This document shows positions 1 through 7,205 of a stretch of 23,815 nt of DNA, piece by piece. Within the stretch, counting starts at the first letter, position 1, and each line of letters starts with the position of its first letter. Source of the stretch: CALNBC01 sp050945915 (GTDB taxonomy: Bacteria > Bacillota > Clostridia > Christensenellales > CALWSW01); the NCBI GenBank assembly GCA_050945915.1, contig JBMNTV010000028.1, positions 1-23,815 on the forward strand, in the 5' to 3' direction. Both the position numbers and the translations under genes were made by a program. The notes beneath the pieces were generated by a model that saw only the letters and a list, made by a program, of their open reading frames with translations, made no database searches and was not told the DNA's origin.

Positions 1-2039
1 CGCGCTTTTTTCAGGGAGCGCAGAGCCACGCGGCTGACAATGGACTCCTCCGGCCTGCCCTCCACCTTGGAAAGGGCGGATTGCAGGGATTTCGGGTGCA
101 GGCCGTTTTTCAAACCCCGAAGGGTCAGGCCGAAACCCGCAAGGAAGGCGGCCAGCTCGGTGACGCGCTCCGGGTCCGGGGTCTCGTGCACCCTGAACAA
201 GATCGGCAGGTCCAGATGGGCCATGTGCTCCGCCACGGTCTCGTTGCAGACCAGCATGAACTCCTCGATGATCCTGTTGGCAATGCCCCTGTCATACAGG
301 GACACGTCCGCCGTGCGGCCCTTTTCGTCCAGGGTGATCTTGCATTCGGGAAGGTCGAATTCCAGGCTTCCCCGCCGGATTCTGCGTCGGTTCAGGATCT
401 CGTAAAGCTCTGCCATGTCCGTCAGCATCGGCAAGATGGCCTGATACTTCTTGCGCAGGCGGGCGTTGCCCTCCAGCAGCTGGGTAACGTCCTTATAGAC
501 CAGCCTGTACGACGAGCGGATCACCGTTTCGGAAAGCCGGTGGGACAGCACGTTGCCCTTTTGGTCGATCTCCATAAAGCAGGAGAGGGTCAGCCTGTCC
601 TCGTTGGGGTTTAACGAGCAGATGCCGTTGCTCAGCTCCTCCGGCAGCATGGGAATGACCCTGTCCACAAAATAGACGCTGGTACCCCTTCTGAGGGCCT
701 CTTTGTCCAGGGCGCCGCCCTCCTTGACGTAATGGGCGACGTCCGCGATATGCACGCCCAGCAGGTAATTGCCGTTTTGCAGTTTATCCAGGGAGATTGC
801 GTCGTCAAAATCCTTGGCATCCCTGCCATCGATGGTGACGATGGTGTAGCGGCGCAGATCCTCCCTGCGCAGGATGTCGTCCTCCGAAATTTCTTCGGGA
901 ACCCTCCTTGCGGCGATTTTGACCGTTCTGGGGAACTGCTCGGGAATATCGTGGGCGCGGATGATGGAAAGCACGTCCGTTCCCGCTTCATCCGGCCAGC
1001 CCAGCACCTCCGTCACCCTGGCGGTGATGGGGCTTGCGTCATAATCCATCTCGCAGACGACCTTCTGCCCGTCCTTTGCCCCGCCCCGGCGGAGGTTGAT
1101 GGCGGGATACGGCCCGCCCGCCTTTGCGTCATCCGGAATGAAGCGCGGGGAGCCGGATTCCAGCACGAATCTGCCCACCAGGGCCTTCCGGGCGCGCTCG
1201 ATGACGGCGACAATCTCGCCGTCCCGGGAATGACCGCCGGAGCCGGTCAGTTTAAGCACCGCCAGGTCGCCGTGCATCGCGCTGTTGAGATCCCGCTGGG
1301 CGACGAACACGTCCGCCGAGCCGTCCGAAGGGGTGAGGAAACCGAATCCCTTCGACGTGATGTGGATCCTGCCGGTGATGTATCCCAGCTGGGAAGGAAG
1401 GGCCACGCGATGCTTTTTTGTGGTAAACAGCTGCCCCGAAGCCTCCAAAACGTCCAGCGCGGCAAAAAAGTCCATCGCGGGGACGGCGAGCTTGCCCAGC
1501 AGGGCTTCGGGGGATTGGGGAATCCCGGCCTGGGCAAGGCAGTCCAAAATAGCCTGCTGCAGGTTTGCATCGTCCTTCACGATTGCCTTTTTCGCACTCT
1601 TGCGAGCAGTGGCTTGCGCAGGCGCTGCCTGTTCTTCGGAACGGGGCGCCTGAACTTTTTTCACCTGTTTTACGGACAGGTTACCGCGCACCGGCGCAGA
1701 GCCGGACCATTCGGGAAGGATCGGCAGAATCGGCGGCATGCCCTCCGAAACGTCGCCGTCATCAATCTCGAAAATCCGCTGGCGAATGGCGGCGGCGGGG
1801 TCTTCGAGGGAAACGTCCCTGTTGGGGCGGGAACGGCGCCTTGCCTTTTTGGGCTTCTGCTTTTCCTGCTGTTCCTTGCCCTCTGCGCCCTCTGCGCTTT
1901 TCACCTTGGCTGGTTGCGCCTGCTTGGTGCGGCGGCGCCTGTGCTTTGTTGCAGTTTTTTCGGAACTCGCCGGAGCGCTTTCCTTCTGGGATTCCCCCGT
2001 TTCACCGTTGACGGTGGTTAAATCATGATCGTTGATCAT
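1..2039 (-). CDS. rnr: Ribonuclease R, 3' end cut by window edge
   Basis: Processive 3'-5' exoribonuclease of the RNB family that degrades structured RNA and takes part in tmRNA-linked decay. The minus-strand frame is open from 2039 to the window edge (679 codons seen). Residues 1 to about 110 form a Lys/Arg/Glu/Gln-rich extension. A winged-helix region (DANLQQAILDCL) starts near 130, followed by cold-shock/OB domains and then the RNB domain. The motif TIDGRDAKDFDDAI carries all four metal-binding aspartates (D404, D410, D412, D413), and HIADVAHYV and LNPNEDRLTLSCF follow. The C-terminal S1 domain lies outside the window. ATG 2039 is chosen because GGAG lies about 6 nt upstream and the other nearby ATGs hit stops within a few codons. 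It sits just downstream of secG, the usual Bacillota order, but a terminator-like hairpin lies between them. Confidence 0.95.
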   Translation of the reverse strand, partial: MINDHDLTTVNGETGESQKESAPASSEKTATKHRRRRTKQAQPAKVKSAEGAEGKEQQEKQKPKKARRRSRPNRDVSLEDPAAAIRQRIFEIDDGDVSEGMPPILPILPEWSGSAPVRGNLSVKQVKKVQAPRSEEQAAPAQATARKSAKKAIVKDDANLQQAILDCLAQAGIPQSPEALLGKLAVPAMDFFAALDVLEASGQLFTTKKHRVALPSQLGYITGRIHITSKGFGFLTPSDGSADVFVAQRDLNSAMHGDLAVLKLTGSGGHSRDGEIVAVIERARKALVGRFVLESGSPRFIPDDAKAGGPYPAINLRRGGAKDGQKVVCEMDYDASPITARVTEVLGWPDEAGTDVLSIIRAHDIPEQFPRTVKIAARRVPEEISEDDILRREDLRRYTIVTIDGRDAKDFDDAISLDKLQNGNYLLGVHIADVAHYVKEGGALDKEALRRGTSVYFVDRVIPMLPEELSNGICSLNPNEDRLTLSCFMEIDQKGNVLSHRLSETVIRSSYRLVYKDVTQLLEGNARLRKKYQAILPMLTDMAELYEILNRRRIRRGSLEFDLPECKITLDEKGRTADVSLYDRGIANRIIEEFMLVCNETVAEHMAHLDLPILFRVHETPDPERVTELAAFLAGFGLTLRGLKNGLHPKSLQSALSKVEGRPEESIVSRVALRSLKKA

Positions 2040-2064
2040 CCATACTCCTATCGTTGTTTTATTC

Positions 2065-2098
2065 GAAAGAAAAACGGTACGTTCTGCTGAACGCACCG
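2065..2098 (-). terminator. Intrinsic terminator or attenuator between secG and rnr
   Basis: On the minus strand a 10-bp stem (2098-2089 with 2084-2075, one G-U pair, TGCT loop) is followed by TTTTTCTTTC (2074-2065). It lies 17 nt past the secG stop and 26 nt before the rnr start. No other promoter is evident before rnr, so partial readthrough (attenuation) is inferred. Confidence 0.75.
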
Positions 2099-2115
2099 CA
2101 ATAAGGCCGGTTCAA

Positions 2116-2367
2116 TTAGGCGATCTTGATGATGAGGCACAAAGCCACAGAAAGTACGCCTATGAAAACACCCAAAATCTTGGTGTACAGCTTCATCTTG
2201 CTTTCAGCAGTCTTACCCTTATTCTTGCCAAAAAAATTATCCGTAGAACCGCCAAAAACAGCGCCCAAACCGCTACCCTGGGTGCCTTTTTGCATGATGA
2301 CCAGGCCAATGACAGCCAGAGAGCCCAAGATGAGCACGATGTTGATGATCCAGTAAAGAGCTTCCAC
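2116..2367 (-). CDS. secG: Preprotein translocase subunit SecG
   Basis: Small membrane subunit of the SecYEG protein-export channel. The 83-residue product has the family layout: a first membrane helix (WIINIVLILGSLAVIGLVIM), the cytosolic loop with QKGTQGSGLGAVFGG and NFFGKNKGKT, and a second helix near the C-terminus (ILGVFIGVLSVALCLII). The GTG at 2367 is chosen over an ATG 20 codons upstream because GGGAGGA stands 6 nt before the GTG, and because the upstream codons add a non-homologous segment that overlaps the promoter. The length matches the family norm of about 75-85 residues. It has its own promoter (2399-2427) and precedes rnr, as in many Bacillota. Confidence 0.95.
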   Translation of the reverse strand: MEALYWIINIVLILGSLAVIGLVIMQKGTQGSGLGAVFGGSTDNFFGKNKGKTAESKMKLYTKILGVFIGVLSVALCLIIKIA

Positions 2368-2398
2368 GTTAAATCCTCCCGAGCACAATTGCTTGTTT

Positions 2399-2427
2399 AG
2401 TATATCACGCGAATATGGCGGATGCAA
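2399..2427 (-). promoter_or_regulatory. secG promoter, extended -10
   Basis: On the minus strand, TTGCAT (2427-2422), a 17-nt spacer, then TATACT (2404-2399) preceded by TG plus one base. The transcription start would fall about 25 nt before the secG GTG. The -35 is poor; the extended -10 is the convincing part. Confidence 0.7.
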
Positions 2428-2442
2428 GGACGAGTTTTGCCC

Positions 2443-3297
2443 TCAGGCTTTGCCCGCGCAGCCGAACAGATGCAATTTCTTTTCGACGACTTTGACCATG
2501 GCGCGCTTGGCAACCACCGGCAAGGCGTGGTATTCAGTCCAGGTGGGGATTGCCAGCACATCCCTCAGGGCGCAGATGGCCGCCCGGGCGATTTCGGTGT
2601 AATTGTTCACCTTGCAAATGCCGCGGGATACCATCTTCACGATATCCTCCCCGTCGATGCCCGATGAGCCATGCAGCACCAAAGGCACCGAGGAAAGCCT
2701 GTTCAGATCGTCCAGCAACGCGTAATCCAATCGGGCATCGTCGTCCAGGGTGCTTCTGCTGTTGCCCACATAGATCGCCAGACCGTCCACCCCAGTTTTT
2801 TCAACGTAGTCCAGAACGATGGAAGGGTCGGTCTTCTGGCAGGTGGCAAAGGATCCCCCCGCCTCCTTCGACCAGCGGGTGCCGTGCCTGCCGAGCTCGC
2901 CTTCGACGCACACCCCGCGCTGGTGGCAGTACTGGACGAATGCGGCCATCGCCTGCAGGTGTTCGTCGTACGGCGCGTCAGAAAGATCCAGCAAAACGGC
3001 GTTGACGCCCCATTCCACCGCCCGCTTCCCGTCCTCCACCGTGCGGCAATGGTCCATCATCACGCAGACCGGCACCGGGCTTTCCGCGGCCTTGGCCAGC
3101 ATCGACCGGACGAGCGCTTCGCCGTTGACGTAGTTCAAATGCGCCTGGGAAAGGGCGAGTATGATGGGGGAGCGCAGCCTCTGCGCAGTTTCAAGGTACG
3201 CCTCCATCGTGATGGAATCCACGGCATCAAAGCAGCCGACGGCATATCCGGCCCGCTCTGCCGAGGCGAGGATCTCGGAATAACTGACAATAGGCAT
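2443..3297 (-). CDS. Class II (FBA/tagatose type) aldolase family protein with a non-canonical metal site
   Basis: The 284-residue protein has the class II fructose-bisphosphate/tagatose-bisphosphate aldolase plan: MDH (D82 catalytic Asp, H83 zinc ligand), VEGELG (E134), VLHGSSGI (H209 zinc ligand, phosphate loop) and KVNNYTEI. The conserved zinc histidine of the G-T-x-H-G segment is replaced: the protein reads YVGNSRS, with R181 at that place. The phosphate loop is GSSG rather than GGSG. It may be a divergent aldolase for another sugar phosphate, or may have lost normal catalysis; the substrate is unknown. ATG 3297 is chosen because GGAGG lies 7 nt upstream; a longer frame to 3342 overlaps the promoter. 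It is monocistronic, with its promoter at 3346-3356 and no clear terminator before the secG promoter. Confidence 0.85.
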   Translation of the reverse strand: MPIVSYSEILASAERAGYAVGCFDAVDSITMEAYLETAQRLRSPIILALSQAHLNYVNGEALVRSMLAKAAESPVPVCVMMDHCRTVEDGKRAVEWGVNAVLLDLSDAPYDEHLQAMAAFVQYCHQRGVCVEGELGRHGTRWSKEAGGSFATCQKTDPSIVLDYVEKTGVDGLAIYVGNSRSTLDDDARLDYALLDDLNRLSSVPLVLHGSSGIDGEDIVKMVSRGICKVNNYTEIARAAICALRDVLAIPTWTEYHALPVVAKRAMVKVVEKKLHLFGCAGKA

Positions 3298-3345
3298 AAG
3301 GTATCCTCCAAAGCGGGCAATATCGTCAACATTCGACCCCACTAT

Positions 3346-3356
3346 ATTATAGCATA
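3346..3356 (-). promoter_or_regulatory. Extended -10 promoter of the aldolase gene
   Basis: TATGCTATAAT on the minus strand is a perfect TRTGnTATAAT extended -10. No good -35 is seen 17 nt upstream, where the terminator tail of the preceding gene lies. The leader is about 40 nt. The 15 nt from 3356 to 3342 are identical to 7377-7391 on the plus strand. Confidence 0.8.
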
Positions 3357-3400
3357 GGAAAAACCAAAAGGAAACGCCCCGACTTTTGTCAATCGGGGCG
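3357..3400 (-). terminator. Intrinsic terminator after the flippase-like gene
   Basis: On the minus strand an 8-bp perfect GC stem (CGCCCCGA, 3400-3393, with TCGGGGCG, 3382-3375) with a 10-nt loop is followed by a T-rich tail (3374-3357). It starts 6 nt after the stop of the gene at 3406-4443 and abuts the aldolase promoter. Confidence 0.85.
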
Positions 3401-3405
3401 AAAGA

Positions 3406-4443
3406 TCAGTCTGCGGTGCAACCTTTCTTGTCCTTGACGGTGGCCATCGTGGCGGCGCCCGCGATCAGGCAGGAATAATAGGTGATGGTCCGCCAAAGGA
3501 GCATTGCGGGGGCAATAACCGAATTGCTGAAAAAGAGCAGAAACAGCATATAAAAGCTGCTTTCCGCCGCCCCCGACCCCCCCGGGAGGGGCATAAAGGC
3601 GGAAATCATGTAAACATAGGCTGCGGCGGCGACCATCATGGCCACCGGCGCCCCCACCAGCCCAAAGCAGCGATAGATGCAGTAGGGAATGAGGAAATAG
3701 CAGCAAAGCTGCAAAAAGGTCAGAACGTACGAGAGGAAAACCACCGGCTTTGCAGTGGAAAACATCTTGCTGCTTTCGTGGAACAGGCGAAGCTGGTTGT
3801 TCACCCGTTCGTGGATGGTCTGGGGGTTCTTGATCAGACGGAGCTTGGTGAAGACCTTTACGAAGGCGTTGGTCAGCTTGCTGGTCAGCTTGCGGTTGTA
3901 AGAAAGCATCAACAGCACGGTGAGATAGAGCAGATTCAGCGCCAGCCCCAGACTGGTGACCACCAAGAATCCCGAGATGTTCTTCGCGAAGAAGGAATAG
4001 GCATAGACCAGGGCAATCAGCGAAAAAGCGGTGACCCCCACCTGGAACACCAGGCTCTTTCTGGTCATGACCGAGCTGGCGCTGCCCATGCTCATGCCGT
4101 CGTTGACGGTCATCTCATAAAGCTGCATCGGCTGGCCGCCGGAGGCAAAGGGAGTGATGGCGTTGTAGAGCTGGCCCACCATCGCGATGCGGAACGAGCG
4201 AACAAACCGCCTTTTGGGATAGATATGGTGCACGAGGACATGCAGCGCCAAAGCCTCAAACAACCAGTAAAGGAACATCGCCAGGATCGCGGCGATCAGC
4301 CACAGGGGCGAAAGCCTGGAAAAGGATTGGACGAAGGTGTCAATCCCGGTGGTGATGCAAAAATAGGCAACCAGGCCAAGGGAAATGGCGGTTCCCACGA
4401 TGGTTATGATATTCTTTTTAAAAAAAGTCTTGATTTTCTTCAT
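3406..4443 (-). CDS. LPG synthase/flippase-type integral membrane protein (UPF0104 family)
   Basis: The 345-residue hydrophobic protein has about eight membrane segments, starting with IITIVGTAISLGLVAYFCI. It resembles the transmembrane flippase half of lysylphosphatidylglycerol synthetases and the AglD2/YbhN-like UPF0104 group: a conserved region IAMVGQLYNAITPFASGGQPMQ in the middle and a C-terminal PLPGGSGAAESSF. The cytosolic aminoacyl-transferase half of MprF is absent, so lipid or polyprenyl-linked substrate transport is more likely than lysine transfer; the substrate is not known. ATG 4443 is chosen because the Lys-rich N-terminus (MKKIKTFFKKN) precedes the first helix and GGAG lies about 11 nt upstream. 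A weaker start at 4491 would add 16 residues close to the predicted transcription start. It has its own promoter (4505-4533) and terminator (3357-3400). Confidence 0.85.
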   Translation of the reverse strand: MKKIKTFFKKNIITIVGTAISLGLVAYFCITTGIDTFVQSFSRLSPLWLIAAILAMFLYWLFEALALHVLVHHIYPKRRFVRSFRIAMVGQLYNAITPFASGGQPMQLYEMTVNDGMSMGSASSVMTRKSLVFQVGVTAFSLIALVYAYSFFAKNISGFLVVTSLGLALNLLYLTVLLMLSYNRKLTSKLTNAFVKVFTKLRLIKNPQTIHERVNNQLRLFHESSKMFSTAKPVVFLSYVLTFLQLCCYFLIPYCIYRCFGLVGAPVAMMVAAAAYVYMISAFMPLPGGSGAAESSFYMLFLLFFSNSVIAPAMLLWRTITYYSCLIAGAATMATVKDKKGCTAD

Positions 4444-4504
4444 ATGTTCTATTGCTCCACAAGTCAATTCAAGCGAAGGGCGCGCATCCATGTCCATCCT
4501 TAAC

Positions 4505-4533
4505 ACTTTACCGCAAAAATAATAAAAAGCCAA
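4505..4533 (-). promoter_or_regulatory. Candidate promoter of the flippase-like gene
   Basis: On the minus strand, TTGGCT (4533-4528), a 17-nt AT-rich spacer, then TAAAGT (4510-4505). Each hexamer matches 4 of 6 consensus positions. The start would lie about 55 nt upstream of ATG 4443. Confidence 0.5.
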
Positions 4534-5030
4534 GACAACGTTTTTCCAGCCGCCTCCGGGCGCGAAAAAACGTCTACTCCCTTTTCCTTGTTTTCCTCTT
4601 GATTGCAGATGGTTAGATCCCGATGCGCCAGCCAGTCCGCCCTGGCAATCCCATCTTCAAAAGCGATCGACAGCCGGACCGCAAACGCGACGCTGCCCTG
4701 AACACCCCAGGTTTTGCTGTTGGAACGCCCTTTGCCCTTCGCAAAGCCGCTGCGCCAAAGTTGTTGAAGATATTCGGCTCGCCCCGCTGAGTATTGCGAC
4801 GGACTCGTCCCCTCCTATTCTGAACACAGGGCAGGTTTTCAAACGGGAAAGCCAGAGAAGGCGACCATCGCGGCAGCGAACAGACCAGTGCGCATTTTGC
4901 AACCGCGGATGATGAAATCCACAGCCTGCCACGCGTTCCGCAGAAACTGCCCCTCAAAAAGCGATTGCCTTGTTCGGTCATAGCGAAGGCCTGTCAGGGA
5001 ATAGGTAATAAGGACTGGGGGGATGAAACG
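4534..5030. other. Intergenic stretch with no convincing gene
   Basis: About 500 bp between the promoter of the minus-strand membrane-protein gene and the epimerase start. Open frames exist on the minus strand (for example 4613-4981) but are Arg/Ser/Gly-rich, lack a good ribosome binding site and resemble no family I know. An inverted repeat (ACGTTTTT, 4538-4545, with AAAAACGT, 4566-4573) frames a GC-rich core next to the flippase -35 element. No clear promoter for the epimerase is visible. Confidence 0.5.
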
Positions 5031-5963
5031 ATGCGCGTTCTGGTGACTGGCGGCGCGGGGTTCATCGGCGTACACCTTTGCTCCGCCCTCATCGACCGCG
5101 GGGACAAAGTCCGGGTGCTGGACAGCCTGACAAACAACTACGACCCCGCATACAAGCTGGATAACCTTGCGTATCTGACATCCAAAGGGCGGATTGATTT
5201 TATCAAGGGGGACATTCGGGACGAGCGCGCCCTGAACGCCGCCTTAAAAGACGCGGAGGTGGTCATCCATCTTGCGGGGCTTGCAGGGGTGCGGGAATCG
5301 ATGCAGCACGCAAAGCCCTATTGGGATGTCAACGTCCGGGGCACCGCGGCGCTGCTGGCCCGATCAGCCAGAACAGAGGTTCGGGGCGTGGTCTTCGTCT
5401 CGTCCTCCTCGGTATACGGAAACGGCGCGCTTCCTTTTTCGGAAGACGCGATTCTTTTGCCGATTTCGCCCTATGGCGAGTCCAAACGGACGGCAGAGGC
5501 TTTGGTGTCCGCTTTCGGATGGTCCCAAAAAAGGGGCGCGGTCAGCTGCCGCCTGTTTTCGGTGTATGGGCCGCGGCAAAGGCCGGACCTCGCCCTGCGA
5601 AAATTCGCCACCGCCATCCTCCGAAAGGAGGAAATCACGGTGTTCGGCGACTGCACCAGGGATTACACCCACGTCAGCGATACGGTGGACGGCCTGATCC
5701 GCGCCGCCGACCTTGCGGCGGAAGGCGGCAGGGGCGTTTACAACATCGGCAGGGGCCGGAGCGTGTCCACCCTGGAATTGATCGCCCTTTTGGAGCGCTG
5801 TGTCGGTCGAACTGCCCGCGTCAAAAAAACGCCGATGCAGGAGGGTGACGCAAAGCACACCCTCGCCTGCATCGAAAAGGCGAAAAAAGAGCTGGGTTAC
5901 TGCCCCAGAACGGAAATCGAGGAGGGCGTAGCGTCCTTCGTGCGATGGCTGACGGGGCGGTGA
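5031..5963 (+). CDS. NAD-dependent sugar-nucleotide epimerase/dehydratase
   Basis: Extended short-chain dehydrogenase of 310 residues, probably a nucleotide-sugar 4-epimerase for envelope polysaccharide precursors. The N-terminal NAD site TGGAGFIG is at 6-13 with an acidic D31 after the second strand. The catalytic region has VSSSSVYG (123-130) and YGESK, giving Y148 and K152 as the Tyr/Lys pair. Later elements (RLFSVYGPRQRPD, FGDCTRDYTHVSD and YNIGRG) match the UDP-glucose/UDP-glucuronate 4-epimerase branch. The substrate cannot be fixed from sequence. ATG 5031 begins exactly at the Rossmann strand (MRVLVTGG) with a GGGGGG ribosome site 7 nt upstream; a longer in-frame start at 4965 adds unrelated residues. 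Its stop is 1 bp from the convergent udk stop. Confidence 0.92.
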   Translation: MRVLVTGGAGFIGVHLCSALIDRGDKVRVLDSLTNNYDPAYKLDNLAYLTSKGRIDFIKGDIRDERALNAALKDAEVVIHLAGLAGVRESMQHAKPYWDVNVRGTAALLARSARTEVRGVVFVSSSSVYGNGALPFSEDAILLPISPYGESKRTAEALVSAFGWSQKRGAVSCRLFSVYGPRQRPDLALRKFATAILRKEEITVFGDCTRDYTHVSDTVDGLIRAADLAAEGGRGVYNIGRGRSVSTLELIALLERCVGRTARVKKTPMQEGDAKHTLACIEKAKKELGYCPRTEIEEGVASFVRWLTGR

Positions 5964-5964
5964 A

Positions 5965-6606
5965 TCACTCCTCCTGCTCCAGGGGCTGCGGGTTGGGATC
6001 CTGTTTGAGCAAAGCCTCGATATAAGCGACGATGGCCTCGATGGACTGGCGGTTTCTGCCGCCGCGCATGACGGCGAAATCGCAGAGCTTGACGTATTTG
6101 GACACATGAAGCTCATACATGGGCTTCACGGTGGTCAGGTACTGGTGGGAAATCCCCTCGATGGTGCGGCCGCGCTCCTTCATGTCCCGCTGGATGCGGC
6201 GAAGCAGGCAGACGTCCACATCCACCATCATATAGACCTTGAGGTGCATCATGTCCCGCAGGCGCTTGTCATAAAAAATGTGGATGCCCTCCAGGATCAG
6301 CACATCCGGCGGTTCGATGATCGTATCGGTGTCAGCGCGAAGGTGCAGGGCGTAGTCATAGCCCTTTTTGGTGATGGGGTGCCCTTCCGAAAGGGCGATA
6401 ATGTCGGCGAACAACTCATCGTAATCGAAGATGGAAGGCGCGTCGTAATTCAGGTTGACCCGTTCGGACAACGGAAGATTGGAATGGTCCTTATAATACC
6501 AGTCCTGCCCGATCACGATGGTGGGAACGGACAACGCATTCCTGATCTCTTCCGCCAGCGTGGACTTTCCGCTCCCGCTGGCGCCGCATATGCCGATTAC
6601 GATCAT
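5965..6606 (-). CDS. udk: Uridine kinase
   Basis: P-loop kinase of pyrimidine salvage that phosphorylates uridine (and usually cytidine) to the monophosphate. The product has 213 residues, the normal length. Visible motifs are the Walker A loop GASGSGKST (8-16), the family signature DWYYKD, FDYDELF, the Walker B-like VLILEGIH and the lid region RRIQRDMKERGRT. ATG 6606 is chosen because AGGAGG stands 6 nt upstream and the protein starts right at the first strand (MIVIGICG). A promoter (6633-6661) overlaps the end of dut, so it can be transcribed alone or after dut. No terminator fits between its stop and the convergent epimerase. Confidence 0.93.
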   Translation of the reverse strand: MIVIGICGASGSGKSTLAEEIRNALSVPTIVIGQDWYYKDHSNLPLSERVNLNYDAPSIFDYDELFADIIALSEGHPITKKGYDYALHLRADTDTIIEPPDVLILEGIHIFYDKRLRDMMHLKVYMMVDVDVCLLRRIQRDMKERGRTIEGISHQYLTTVKPMYELHVSKYVKLCDFAVMRGGRNRQSIEAIVAYIEALLKQDPNPQPLEQEE

Positions 6607-6632
6607 TTTCTGCCTCCTGGGACGTTTTTTCA

Positions 6633-6661
6633 ATTATATGCGAACCGGGCATTGTGATCAA
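6633..6661 (-). promoter_or_regulatory. udk promoter
   Basis: On the minus strand, TTGATC (6661-6656), an exact 17-nt spacer, then a perfect TATAAT (6638-6633). It lies in the 62-bp gap between dut and udk and ends 26 nt before the udk ATG. Confidence 0.75.
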
Positions 6662-6668
6662 TATGCAG

Positions 6669-7205
6669 TTATGTTCCGGAACTTCCCAATCCGCCGGAAC
6701 GGGTTGTGTCCGAATCCCCGGAGTCCGCAAAGAGCACGGGAAGGAAAACCCCCTGAACCACCCGTTCCCCCGCCCGGATAACCACAGTGTTTTCCTCGTT
6801 TAAATCCTTGATGACGGGGATTTCGACGGTCTCTCCGGAAGCGAGGACGACCCGGCGGTACCCTAAAAGCTCCATGGCGGGCCTAAGGTTGCGAAGGGCG
6901 ATGTGGATGTTTCCCTCGTTGTCCGCATTATTATAATAGTCGCTGTCGATCACGCCGACGGTGTTTGCGACCATCAGATCCCTTTTCATCCCCGCCGAGC
7001 TGCGGACGACGAGGAGCAACACCTCATTTTCCCCCATTTTTGCCTTGACATCCGTGGCGAACACCGCCTTTTTCTGGGGCGGGATGACGATGTCGCAAGG
7101 GGCGAAAAAGTCGTACCCCGCGCTGGTCTTTGTGGCGCGCAGCGGAAGCATGGGGTGGGCAGAATGGGTGGGGAAAGAAACGGGTCGAAATCCTCTTTTG
7201 GCCAT
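6669..7205 (-). CDS. dut: dUTP diphosphatase (trimeric dUTPase family)
   Basis: Hydrolyses dUTP to dUMP and pyrophosphate, keeping uracil out of DNA and feeding dTMP synthesis. All five motifs of the homotrimeric family are present in the 178 residues: I (SAGYDF, 28-33), II (RSSAG, 68-72), III (GVIDSDY, 84-90), IV (GERVVQG, 146-152) and V (RSGGLGSSG, 169-177). About 30 extra residues lie between motifs III and IV, making it longer than the usual ~145-155. Motif V has Leu in place of the usual Phe that stacks on the uracil ring. ATG 7205 is chosen because GGAGGTG lies about 5 nt upstream. It is followed by udk, so the pair serves pyrimidine nucleotide metabolism. Confidence 0.93.
   Translation of the reverse strand: MAKRGFRPVSFPTHSAHPMLPLRATKTSAGYDFFAPCDIVIPPQKKAVFATDVKAKMGENEVLLLVVRSSAGMKRDLMVANTVGVIDSDYYNNADNEGNIHIALRNLRPAMELLGYRRVVLASGETVEIPVIKDLNEENTVVIRAGERVVQGVFLPVLFADSGDSDTTRSGGLGSSGT

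Noticed and set aside
732..2021. Plus-strand open frame of 429 codons opposite rnr
   Set aside because: The minus strand carries unambiguous RNase R motifs over the same span, and the plus frame has no recognisable domain.
4613..4981. Minus-strand frame of 122 codons in the 4444-5030 gap
   Set aside because: Arg/Ser/Gly-rich composition, no family resemblance, and no good ribosome site; treated as non-coding.
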